Source of the DNA: Plasmodium relictum
Lineage: Eukaryota; Apicomplexa; Aconoidasida; Haemosporida; Plasmodiidae
Direction of reading: 5' to 3'
DNA: 64,000 nt
Assembly: GCF_900005765.1 (NCBI RefSeq)
Contig: NC_041688.1
Coordinates: 1,087,341-1,151,340 of the forward strand
A program made the position numbers and the translations under genes. Of the stretch, positions 11,901-22,618 are shown piece after piece. Each line of letters opens with the position of its first letter. Positions within the stretch are counted from its first letter, which is position 1. Under the pieces are notes generated by a model. The model saw nothing but the letters and a program-made list of their open reading frames with translations, was not told the DNA's origin and searched no databases.

Positions 11901-14535
11901 AGTAATTATAATAATAATTAATACCTAATAATTTATCTAAATAAAAAATTATTTGAAGAAAATTATATATTTCTTTTTTATGACTATTAAAAAAAGTATA
12001 ATAATAAAATATGCATTTTTTGATAACCTTTTTTATAAAAACATTGTTTAAAATTAGTTCACTAAATAAAAAAATCCCTAAAGAATCAAAATGTAGCAAT
12101 GTTTTTTTATGTTTTTTTCTCCTTACATGTTCTTTTATTTTTGATTCTTTTAAATTTTTTTTTGTGAAATTATGTCTACAATTTTTTATTATATACATAT
12201 AATTTTTTTTTAAGAAATATTTTCTTTTGTACATCTTATTATTTATAAAGTTATCATACATGTAAGTGAAAATTTCATTTATATTTTTTAAATCGTTGAT
12301 CCATTTTCTCCAAAAGAAAATCACTACATTATATAATTTTATATAATTTAAAAGAATATTATATTTGTATTTATAATTATAATTAAATTTACATGCTATT
12401 ATTCTATAAATATTCATTAATATTTTATTAGTTATAATGATACACATTTTTTTTTCATTACATGTATAATAATTAATAGCATTTTCTTTTGTTTTTAAAC
12501 ACCTTTTTTTTATAATTTTATATATATTTTTATTATATTTATTAGAATTTATAAGGGAATAAATAATACTAAAATAATTCCATTCTGTTACATTTTTTAA
12601 AAAAGACAAACGATAAACTTCCTCTGAATTTTTTAAGAACATTAAAATACTATAAAATAGTATATTTATCTCTTTTAGAGGTATATTATATATATTGAAT
12701 TGAATTGTAACTTTCTCCTTTTCTTCTGTACAGTTGCTCCAATTTTTTGTTACTTCATTTTCATCTTGTATATTTTCTATTAAAATATTTTTAATATTAT
12801 TATCATTACTATAGTTCTCACTTTGAGTATAATCGTGTTTTTCATTATTTAAGAGATAATATTGCTTTTCTAATACATTTTTCTTAAGAAGTTTTGAATG
12901 ATGTTTTATTATTTTTTTCAACGTAACTATTTTTTTCTTTAAAAAGAAATAAACATATTCATTAATACTTAATATATCTAAAAATTTACATATGGTTTTA
13001 TTCATATCATCATTAAAAGTATACAATTGTTTTTTAATCATATAATAAAGAAGAAGGATATTATTAAAAACTCTATATTCAAATTTATTTTGCTTATTAA
13101 AATTAATAGTATGACTACTTATGTATCTTCCTATTAAAATGCATAAAGATATAATAGCGATTCGAATTATATTAGAAAATTGAGACAATTTATAATGAAT
13201 TAGAAAATATATTAGATCTTTTATAATTATAATATTATGATTAACTTTGTTTCTAAAAATATGCTTATTTTCAATGGAATTTTTATTTCTCAGATAAATG
13301 GACGTTATATTATAATCTTCTATTGCTTTTTCTTTTTTATTTATTTTTGAATTAAATAATAAATTATTTTCAACGCTTAAACCGAATTTAAATATTTCAT
13401 ATAGGTCAATTTTTTTATAAATATTATCAGTTTTATTAAAATATAGAGCAAATTTTTGTGAAAAAGTGGCTGAATCATCAGAATTATAATATTCTTCTTG
13501 GTTTACTTCTTTATTTTTTTTTCCATCGAAAATATTATAATAATATTTTCTTTTATTAATATTACAAGATTTAGAATATAAATTTTCATAATTAAATTTT
13601 TTGTATTTTTGAATCATTTTATGATCATCTTTTAAAATATAAAATATATCATCCTTTTTTTCTTCATCGATTTCTTTGATGTATTTCAAATACACTTTTT
13701 CTTGGTATTTTTCATCATTAAAATGTATCTCGGTTAAATTTTCTAGGCATAAACATTGTAAATGAATAAAACTGTTTATATTATAATAGTAATCTTTTTG
13801 ATCTATTAAATACTCTTTTTCTTTTAGAAACAAGCAATAAGAATATTTATAAAATAAATTTGTAATTTTATTACATATTCTATTTTTAAAATTATTTAAA
13901 CATATATTATCTTTTCTATTGAAAATGGAGGTATCTTCAAGTTTTATGCAGTTGCTAAATAAAATATTTTTAAAATTTATTAAATTTTTAGAATATAAAT
14001 AAGATTTAAAGAAAATTGAATGTTCATCATATATTTGATCATTAAAATAATTATTTTCATTATTTTCAAAAAATAATTTTAGATTATTAACAATCATAAA
14101 TTTATCATATGAATATTTTTTATAATTTTTATTATTTAGTTCGTTCATTTTTTTTATGTGTATAAAATTATTACTACTTTTATTATAAGAAAAGTATAAT
14201 TCTAAATCTCTATTTTCATTTCTGCTAAAAGAAAAGTTCATTTTATTGAGTTTCTGTGCACCATGTGTTGGAATCGACTTTTCATAATATAAATTGAATT
14301 CGTAAGATTTTAATATTTTATTTTTTATATGTATTATGTATTCATAAATAATATTATACAGTTCTACATAAAGCTTGTCGGAATAATCCTTATTAACTAG
14401 TTTATAAACGCATTTTTTTAAATGCTTGTAATCGATATCATTATAATTATAATTATTATTAAATATTTTTAATAAAGCTTCTTTTAAAATTTTAATGCAT
14501 TCATATTCTTCATCTAAGCTAACTATTTTTTCCAT
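8971..14535 (-). CDS. Giant divergent cullin-like protein
   Basis: 1854 residues in one exon. The first ~1450 residues are Asn/Lys/Tyr-rich with no domain I can name. About residues 1490-1560 match the conserved cullin core: EVEYYCRKFLTKRLFNE corresponds to the usual Y-x-K-x-LAKRLL block and is followed by MKNMMCDF, corresponding to the M-x-x-D segment. Around 1620-1660 the segment WIFHLSYGQLIFEI plus YVLTILLLFN resembles the cullin/APC2 beta-sheet and winged helix A. The last ~70 residues form a winged-helix-B-like end (YLIEAYIIKYVKK ... MDYLKKTERL). Lys1804 sits where cullins carry the NEDD8-acceptor lysine. Cullins scaffold RING-type ubiquitin ligases. The neddylation-like Lys argues for a true cullin rather than APC2, but APC2 remains an alternative. 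The length is more than twice the usual ~750-850 residues, through low-complexity expansion. Confidence 0.7.
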   Translation of the reverse strand: MEKIVSLDEEYECIKILKEALLKIFNNNYNYNDIDYKHLKKCVYKLVNKDYSDKLYVELYNIIYEYIIHIKNKILKSYEFNLYYEKSIPTHGAQKLNKMNFSFSRNENRDLELYFSYNKSSNNFIHIKKMNELNNKNYKKYSYDKFMIVNNLKLFFENNENNYFNDQIYDEHSIFFKSYLYSKNLINFKNILFSNCIKLEDTSIFNRKDNICLNNFKNRICNKITNLFYKYSYCLFLKEKEYLIDQKDYYYNINSFIHLQCLCLENLTEIHFNDEKYQEKVYLKYIKEIDEEKKDDIFYILKDDHKMIQKYKKFNYENLYSKSCNINKRKYYYNIFDGKKNKEVNQEEYYNSDDSATFSQKFALYFNKTDNIYKKIDLYEIFKFGLSVENNLLFNSKINKKEKAIEDYNITSIYLRNKNSIENKHIFRNKVNHNIIIIKDLIYFLIHYKLSQFSNIIRIAIISLCILIGRYISSHTINFNKQNKFEYRVFNNILLLYYMIKKQLYTFNDDMNKTICKFLDILSINEYVYFFLKKKIVTLKKIIKHHSKLLKKNVLEKQYYLLNNEKHDYTQSENYSNDNNIKNILIENIQDENEVTKNWSNCTEEKEKVTIQFNIYNIPLKEINILFYSILMFLKNSEEVYRLSFLKNVTEWNYFSIIYSLINSNKYNKNIYKIIKKRCLKTKENAINYYTCNEKKMCIIITNKILMNIYRIIACKFNYNYKYKYNILLNYIKLYNVVIFFWRKWINDLKNINEIFTYMYDNFINNKMYKRKYFLKKNYMYIIKNCRHNFTKKNLKESKIKEHVRRKKHKKTLLHFDSLGIFLFSELILNNVFIKKVIKKCIFYYYTFFNSHKKEIYNFLQIIFYLDKLLGINYYYNYFEFDFSLFYFIYITNIMHKIIEYKNLSYFLNFMTNIMFEKIYFNKGLHIFNNFHTFKKYIITNSFTKKHSIMFLNKYKKEIFYYFQTVKYDELQKLYSIINTVLKSCKQNILSLFEDAIISEFNEKLKNHYIFFPKKVWNNFLDIINSNFSDKIIIENKLNDLFSILLKDHDKYISNNKNFTLNNNINTNIEYKGAIYPENKYKNKNNLESINKFNVKKNNKNVYTKEKYMYLVNESIKKSPINNIDKETSNYKKKGKKNSNKIPNYKNYNEILNDKLSITFKNFNLKEENKKCYESCFLKYKNNETKNCSENLDINKMNKGTLSESVDYYLLFFLLNNEEDYYFLHYIFSLIFIYYKYKFIINNCFNKDEFFFLSYKKAIFKIVNADNNIAFYFSKFLDFFAKEINLSTCYDNNVDMNKSFLKFFNNHTIKKKYYNLNSIIIMNKKSNKEDNSIVHLIKKEQGNEFISKSKHLEKNNNLSQEGNKKYSNFNTNVHENKGINEIKNKKKKIKDNKNINTSNNKDFLNNNLKKKKSNSDKYYYYEIFENKNYSITFLKSSLILCTLKLLQNNNKKILSHYKDINCFVNFYLSVKRKNAYDNNQCNFYDFITMIYYCKNKKEKKFCKRFLKDIFKIFHFIEDKNEVEYYCRKFLTKRLFNEINNESVEKYIIKIFNNIEGDNYVYSMKNMMCDFTKYNSNLNKISSVDRKNANILFLRNINWLYDKYEDILLNDNIKNYINSVTEELLNTHYNIKIEWIFHLSYGQLIFEINKKKYIIHCHMYVLTILLLFNKKVENENVNQLNNQEINVNIEKKESSKQTIICNKLDINYIHGHTKIKRENIKSILNLLVMKYKILLNEVSKKNNDTIDLYYVNFNFSSKNEVIFIIDEHIDPAKIKKEKKNYIYNSEQHLTYEQYLIEAYIIKYVKKNGSTDIKFLIDETEKHFNHSNINSEKINNSIIHLISMDYLKKTERLIKF

Positions 14536-14609
14536 AGTTCTAATAAAAATGATAAATTAAAAAAAAAGAATATATATATATATTATTTGTAAATAGAAAT
14601 AAAAAAAAT

Positions 14610-14637
14610 AAAAAATGGATATGTATATCCATTTTTT
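14610..14637. repeat. Perfect 13-bp inverted repeat with 2-nt spacer
   Basis: The left arm (14610-14622) and right arm (14625-14637) are exact reverse complements, with core TGGATAT/ATATCCA, separated by GT. It lies 75-102 bases upstream of the cullin start codon, so it would be in that gene's 5' UTR or promoter. It could form a hairpin in RNA or be a palindromic protein site. Confidence 0.8.
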
Positions 14638-15191
14638 TTGTTATGTCGACTAATGGTGTTTAATAAATAATTAATATAATCATCATTCAGCATAAATAAA
14701 ATAGTTAAATTGAGATAATATAATACAAAAAAATTTGAGAATGCATATATTTAATTTATATGAAATAATATTCTCTGTTTCATTTAAAATTACACATTAT
14801 AAAGTGTCTTTGTAAAAAATTTTAAAGGTCTGTAAACATAAGTTTATGTATTTGTAAAATAGATTGACTATTAAAATTAATAGTTACATTGTTAAAAAAA
14901 AAATCTGAAATCTTGAATTTCATTAAATATTTTGTATGTGCAATTATATAAAATATTGTCCATATAAAAAAAGAAAAAAAAATCCATTTGGGTTTTTAAA
15001 ATACACAAATATTTAATAAATTATTTTATTTCTTATAATAATATTATGTATAATACATAGGATTTATTCAAGGATTGAGAAATTTTTTTTTTTCTATGGG
15101 TGATAATATATTTCAGTTTCTACAACGCTATTAAAAATATAAATGATAAGAATAATAAACAAAACATATGTCTTTATTTTTAGAAACCTAT

Positions 15192-15201
15192 CCCCCCCCC
15201 C
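15192..15201. repeat. C10 homopolymer tract
   Basis: Ten consecutive C on the plus strand, immediately followed by an A-rich tract. This is very unusual in a background with so little GC. It lies about 660 bases upstream of the cullin start codon and is G10 on the transcribed-sense minus strand. Confidence 0.95.
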
Positions 15202-16108
15202 AAAAGAAAAAAAAAAAAAGAGCAAAGTATGTTTTTACTAAAACATCAGAGTAATAATTATTATATATTATTAAGATTTAATTTTAGAAAAGGTTTCATT
15301 CAATGAATAGAACTTTATTAAAATTCTTTTAATTTTTCATAAGGTTATAATACATATAAAAAAGAATTTCAAAACTATAAAATGTGTCCATTCTTTTTAT
15401 ATATTTCATCCTATATCAATATCTTTCTATTCATGATTTATTTTTGTATGTGTCAAATTACATTATTTCAGAATTTTCATAAATATACATTTAAATTTTT
15501 TTTTAAAAAATATAAACAAAAAAAAAAGAAAAAAGAAAAATGAAAAAAGAAAAAAGAAAGATAGAAAAGAAAAAAAACTAAAAACAATAAACAAAAAAAT
15601 AAGTCTTATAAAATGAAAACGTCTTTTGCACATAATATGCATTCGCCAGAAGAAATAATGAATTGAATAAAAAAAAAAAAAAAAAAAAAATTATATTTTA
15701 AGCCAAAAATATGCCATAAGAAAATAAAAATTTTAAGTGATTTTTTATGTAACCCTTTAAAATTATTTTTACATGGCACATTTATGTTTCATATTATATA
15801 TTTAATATATAATAATTTTTTATTACATCTATTTTTTTAATGTATGATTTTTTTTTTTTTTTCCTTATTTTAAATGTATAAATATATATATATATATATA
15901 TTATTCTAATGTATTATAATAAAAAATTTACATAATGGTGAGATACATATGACACTTTTTTTTATGAAGAATAAAAATAATTTAATTACATCAAAGAGAA
16001 TAATAACAAATAAATTATTTAATTATGTTGATTAATGTTTTACAATATATATTTTTCTTTTTTCTTTTTTGTTCTTTTTTTTGTTTGTACTTGTTAGCAT
16101 TTACTTTT

Positions 16109-18721
16109 TTAAAAATTAACACTTTTATCAAGACTTGAAAGAATAGAAGAAATTTCTTTTAAGGTTTGTTTTATAACACAAACAGGAAGATTAAAATAAT
16201 AAACAGAATTTAATTTATTTTGTGATGAAAAATTGTTATTTTTTTTGTTAGCAAATCTAGGTGTTAGACCTTTTGGTATTTTTATACTCTTTTCTTTAAC
16301 TTTTTGATTTTTTTTGGTATTTGTCAAAATTCCTAACTCTTCAAAATGCTCAATTGCTTGATCAATAGTATTTCCTTCTAATATATCTTTTATGCAAGAA
16401 GTTTCTGATAATTGACTACATATAGCCCTAAAGCATTTTTTTATATCATAATAAGTTATTTCAATATTTTTTTTAATTTCATTTTTCGATATATCTTCTT
16501 GATCCTCATCATCTAGATTTAAATGTGTGTCGTTTATTACATTGCAAGAAGCATACAAACATATTTTTTGAATTAAAGGCAGACTTTGAATTTTAAATAA
16601 AATATCTTTATGTTCTTCTAAAGGTATTTTATCGGTAATTTTTTTTATATCTGATATCATTACTGTATTGTTATTTGGCATAGATAAGAAATTTTCATAT
16701 TTGTTTTCTATGCTTTTTATTTGGTTATCAATAATTAAATCAAAAGATTCTAATTTTTCTACATTTATATTATTAAGTATATCTTCTTTATCTCTAAAAT
16801 AAAGGATATTGCTATCATCTTCATTTTTATATAATACTTTAAAGGGGCTTTCATAGTACTGTTTAGGTGTATACTGACTATAATTATAAAGTGATTCATT
16901 GCCATTTGCATTAAAATTTTTTCTTATTAATATTTCACTTAAAGTTTCATTATTGTTTTGTATTTTTATGATTTCCTTTTTTAAGGTTTCATAACCAAAA
17001 GTATTCTCATTTTTTAAATCAGTAAATTTTAATTTTTGAGCATCTTTACTGAATTTACTTTCCATATTATAATCTCTATTATGAAGTAATGGAGTTTCAT
17101 TTTTCTCTAAGAAAAAAGTATCACTAATATCTTCATTATAAATATTAGTTTCATTCGCATTATTACTACCCATTTTTAATTTTTTATTCGTTCTACTTAA
17201 TGAGTCCTTATCATCTTTTTCCCTTTTTTTGGAATTTGCTCTTTTATTTGTAGATAATTCTATGTCATTATTATTTTCCCTCGAAGATTTTTGATCATTG
17301 GTAAATTCTTTTTTTTTGTCATCTTTACATTGGTTATTTAGTAGAAGACATAAATTCCTTTTTTCTTGATTATTAAAAATCTTATTCATTAAAATTTCTT
17401 CTTTTAACTTAATTAAATTTCTTTTTCTCTCTTCTAAATCTGATCTCTTATCAGAGAAAACCCTTAAAATTGCATCGAAGCAAGATCTAATATCACCATT
17501 TCTATTTGAAATTTGTCTAACATGTATATTTAAAGATACTCCCTTGAAAATTTTATTAACAAATTCATCTTCTAAGGAGTTTAATTTATTTTTTATAATA
17601 TTCATAAATTGTTTCTCATTATAAGGTTTATAAATAATTTGATTGATTTTTAAATGGGTATAATCTTTTATTAAATCTAGACTATTGGCAATACCTACTA
17701 ATATTATCTTACATTTAGTATTTTGAGAGCATTCAAATAAAACTTTAACTACGTCTTCATTATAATTTTTATTATGTGTTTTTGCTCTTAATTCCATCCT
17801 CACATTTTTGACTGCAATAAAATCTAATTCATCTACAATTACTATTTTTAAATTATTTAATTTACTTGTGTAATTAATAAATAATTTTTTAACTTCTTCT
17901 AATCCATTCAAGTTATATTTTTGTTTAATATTATTTAATATAGATTTCCTGTCTTTATTTAATATTTGCTGTAAAATATCAACAAAAATGTCATATGGTT
18001 TTTCGCTATTAGAGCAAGAAACATAAAAATATGATGAATCAATATTTTTATAATGTTCCATTTTTTCTTTTTTTTTTTGCTTTTTTTCTTTTTCTATTTC
18101 ATTAATTATATAAAATATGCTGTAGGTTTTTCCTTGCCCACTAGGACCTGTTAAAAATATTCCATCACTTTTAAAATTATTTGAACATTTTTTTAAGATA
18201 GTTCTAATTTCATTTATTTCTTCTTCTCTTCCTACATCACTATCAAAATCTTTTGAATCTAAAAGTGATTTAGATTTATCATAAAATTCTATATATTTAT
18301 CACAGTCATATATATCATCAATAAGTTTTTTTTCTATTTCATCTAGTTTTTTCATTGCATTTTCTATTTTTTCTATATTTTTTTCAATTATTTTAGTGTC
18401 TATTGGTATTTCTTTATTTTTAATTATTCCGTTTTCATTTAATTTTTGTTCATCTATTTTATATTTTTTACTTATTTCTAGGTTATCATTTGCTTCATTG
18501 GCTTCTTTATTCACTTTTATTAATTTAGTATGTTTTCTTTTGTCTTTTATATCGTCATTACTTGTTCTTAGATTTAATTTACTTCTGTTTTTATTTTCAG
18601 CTTTTTCAGAATTATTAGATTCATTACAATACATTTTATTATTTTTTATTTTTTTGCATAATTCATTTTCTTTCATTTTATTTTTATTTAAGTTTATACA
18701 AGTTACATTATTTATTTTCAT
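16109..18721 (-). CDS. CDC6: CDC6/ORC1-like AAA+ replication licensing ATPase
   Basis: 870 residues, single exon. A basic, Asn/Lys-rich N-terminal region of ~160 residues precedes an AAA+ core that opens with GREEEINEI. Walker A is GPSGQGKT at 192-199. Walker B is IVIVDELD at 293-300. Sensor 1 is ILVGIANS near 340-347. Sensor 2 sits in NGDIRSCFDA, with Arg412. After a charged insert (about 440-640) the C-terminal part (about 690-860) looks like the winged-helix domain of the Orc1/Cdc6 family. The family loads the MCM helicase onto origin-bound ORC in the nucleus. The parasite ORC1 gene is, from memory, on another chromosome, which favours CDC6. All ATPase motifs are intact. Confidence 0.85.
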   Translation of the reverse strand: MKINNVTCINLNKNKMKENELCKKIKNNKMYCNESNNSEKAENKNRSKLNLRTSNDDIKDKRKHTKLIKVNKEANEANDNLEISKKYKIDEQKLNENGIIKNKEIPIDTKIIEKNIEKIENAMKKLDEIEKKLIDDIYDCDKYIEFYDKSKSLLDSKDFDSDVGREEEINEIRTILKKCSNNFKSDGIFLTGPSGQGKTYSIFYIINEIEKEKKQKKKEKMEHYKNIDSSYFYVSCSNSEKPYDIFVDILQQILNKDRKSILNNIKQKYNLNGLEEVKKLFINYTSKLNNLKIVIVDELDFIAVKNVRMELRAKTHNKNYNEDVVKVLFECSQNTKCKIILVGIANSLDLIKDYTHLKINQIIYKPYNEKQFMNIIKNKLNSLEDEFVNKIFKGVSLNIHVRQISNRNGDIRSCFDAILRVFSDKRSDLEERKRNLIKLKEEILMNKIFNNQEKRNLCLLLNNQCKDDKKKEFTNDQKSSRENNNDIELSTNKRANSKKREKDDKDSLSRTNKKLKMGSNNANETNIYNEDISDTFFLEKNETPLLHNRDYNMESKFSKDAQKLKFTDLKNENTFGYETLKKEIIKIQNNNETLSEILIRKNFNANGNESLYNYSQYTPKQYYESPFKVLYKNEDDSNILYFRDKEDILNNINVEKLESFDLIIDNQIKSIENKYENFLSMPNNNTVMISDIKKITDKIPLEEHKDILFKIQSLPLIQKICLYASCNVINDTHLNLDDEDQEDISKNEIKKNIEITYYDIKKCFRAICSQLSETSCIKDILEGNTIDQAIEHFEELGILTNTKKNQKVKEKSIKIPKGLTPRFANKKNNNFSSQNKLNSVYYFNLPVCVIKQTLKEISSILSSLDKSVNF

Positions 18722-20580
<1,859 letters not shown>

Positions 20581-22068
20581 ATGAAATTTTCTATAAATAT
20601 AAATGCAATCATATTTCTTTTTATTAATTTGGTTTTTTTTAATTTAGCTCATAAAAATGTTTTGAATAAAAATAGTGTAGTAACAATAAAAAAACTTAAA
20701 AATTCTAAAAGAAAATTATCAAATTTTTATTTTATTAATCAAAATAGAAAAATCAGTAATAAGGTATTCCTTAAAAAAAACACTAAAAGTAATTTAAATC
20801 AAAATGCAAATTATGAAGTAAAAGAAAAAATCAATTTAGATACGGATGAAAGAATATATAATGATGAATTTTTCTATAAAAAAGGAAATGTGTTATGTAG
20901 TAAAAAAATGAAATTAATATTACACGTATTAAATAGAACAAAGTGGTTTGATTTCAAATTTTTTTCTCCATCTAAAATTAATTTATTTTTAAGATTAAAA
21001 GGGAAAAAAGGGAGTTACAATGATATATCAACCTTAATACATTCAATCAATTTAGGTGATGATCTTTTTATAACAATATTAAATAAAGAAAACCAAACAA
21101 AATTGAGAGATTTATTATACCCATGTTCTTCTGGTGATTTCTTAACTATAAAAAAAAATAAAGAATACGAAATTAAACATAAAAATATCTCATCTGTGAA
21201 AGAAAAAGATTTATATTATAACAATTATCCATTAAATGACGATAATATAATTATAAAAATTTTAAAAAAATTCAGGGAAAATTTAAATATAAGTGATGAT
21301 ATAAAATTCTTAATTCATGTAAAAAAAAGGATACCTATATTCAGTGGATTAGGAGGAGGATCATCTAATGGTGCTACACTTTTTTATTTTTTAGAAAAAC
21401 ATTTTTATAAGTATTTAAAGGTGGATGAATTAAAAAATGATTTTATAAAAGAAATTGGTAGTGACATATCTTTTTTTAAAAGCTCAGGTTTTGCATATTG
21501 TACAGGTAAAGGTAATGATATAATTGATTTAAAGAGTGTTTTTTCTGATATCTTAAAAGACAGAATTTATTTATTCAAATTTAATAAAGGCTTATCAACA
21601 AAAGTAGTTTACGAAAATGTTAATTATAACAAAATAATACAATATAATCCAATTAACTTATTAGAATATATTATTAATTCAAATAAGTTCACTAAAATTA
21701 TTGAAGAAAAAGAAAAAACATATATGAAATCATTTGTTAATTTGGAAAGTAAACAACTACAAAATATATTTATAAATGATTTAGAACATTCAGCTTTCTT
21801 TTTAGAGAAAAAGATAAAAGAAATTAAAGAAATGCTAATTGATAAAAATATTTTTGATGTTGTAACAATGAGTGGGAGTGGTTCAGCATTGTTTGCATTA
21901 CCAAAAAATAACATTAATTTAAATTTAGAAAAAATTAAAATTAAAAATTTAATTAATGATTTAAAGAAAAAATTAAATGTAAATGTAAAAGTATATTTAT
22001 GTAAAATTTTGAGAAAAAATGAAAATATTTGGTATAAACCAAATGAAATTGCAAAAGCAATAAAATAA
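20581..22068 (+). CDS. ispE: 4-diphosphocytidyl-2-C-methyl-D-erythritol kinase, apicoplast
   Basis: 495 residues, single exon. IspE uses ATP to phosphorylate CDP-methylerythritol in the non-mevalonate isoprenoid pathway of the apicoplast. Residues 1-23 are a hydrophobic signal peptide, and the Lys/Asn-rich stretch to about 100 is a transit peptide. The GHMP-kinase fold follows: PSKINLFL at 130-137 with the substrate-binding Lys132, glycine-rich ATP loop PIFSGLGGGSSN at 252-263, Asp295 in GSDISFF (expected catalytic Asp), and the third GHMP motif MSGSGSALFAL at 430-440. Asn/Lys-rich inserts lengthen it beyond the ~280-residue bacterial enzyme. One oddity is that the usual DGYH after the first motif reads GSYND (144-148), so the conserved His is Asn. 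The start is the only Met before the signal peptide. Confidence 0.93.
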   Translation: MKFSININAIIFLFINLVFFNLAHKNVLNKNSVVTIKKLKNSKRKLSNFYFINQNRKISNKVFLKKNTKSNLNQNANYEVKEKINLDTDERIYNDEFFYKKGNVLCSKKMKLILHVLNRTKWFDFKFFSPSKINLFLRLKGKKGSYNDISTLIHSINLGDDLFITILNKENQTKLRDLLYPCSSGDFLTIKKNKEYEIKHKNISSVKEKDLYYNNYPLNDDNIIIKILKKFRENLNISDDIKFLIHVKKRIPIFSGLGGGSSNGATLFYFLEKHFYKYLKVDELKNDFIKEIGSDISFFKSSGFAYCTGKGNDIIDLKSVFSDILKDRIYLFKFNKGLSTKVVYENVNYNKIIQYNPINLLEYIINSNKFTKIIEEKEKTYMKSFVNLESKQLQNIFINDLEHSAFFLEKKIKEIKEMLIDKNIFDVVTMSGSGSALFALPKNNINLNLEKIKIKNLINDLKKKLNVNVKVYLCKILRKNENIWYKPNEIAKAIK

Positions 22069-22618
22069 AATAATATATTTATTTAAAAAAAAAAAAAAAA
22101 ATTTTTAAATTATAAAAGAAAAATATCTCCATAAAAAAATGAATAATATATATATATATATAATTAAGAAAAATTTTTTTAATTTTTTTGTTTTGACTTT
22201 ATGTCAATTATTGTTAAATATTACTTCATTTTTTTTTTATTCAATTTTTGATTTTATTTGTAAATATAATGAAAACAATAGTTATCATTTTATTGTTTTT
22301 TTTTTTTTTTTTTTTTTTCATAGTTGCTTTAAATTCCTTATCTTTTATTATGTTGTTTTTTTAAATTTATTTGTTTCAATTATTTTAATTTTGTTAAAAT
22401 ATTTATATTTATCACTTAATTTTTGAATGGATATATTTTTTGGCTTATTAAAACTTTTTAATACACATAAAACAGCTTATCAAAATAAAGTATAATTTCC
22501 TATTATTTTATTTGTTTATTTTTTGTAATATTTGATTTTAACATATAAATTTTATTAATATTTCATTAAATTTTTAAAATATTTGTTTTTTTTATTCTGC
22601 TTACATGAATTCATTACC
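22069..22618. other. Convergent 3' interval between IspE and bL28
   Basis: AT-rich with long T runs. A T-rich plus-strand open frame at 22139-22426 is only Phe/Ile/Asn low complexity and is not taken as a gene. It should hold the two 3' UTRs. Confidence 0.6.

Larger units (their letters stand above)
14536..16108. other. Intergenic interval upstream of the cullin gene
   Basis: This lies between the 3' end of the CDC6-like gene and the start of the cullin gene, which are in tandem on the minus strand. It holds a perfect 13-bp inverted repeat at 14610-14637, a C10 tract at 15192-15201 and A/G-rich tracts around 15520-15600. No gene was seen. Confidence 0.6.

Noticed and set aside
22139-22426. 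Plus-strand open frame of 95 codons after IspE
   Set aside because: Phe/Ile/Asn low complexity from T-rich 3' UTR DNA, with no family match by eye.
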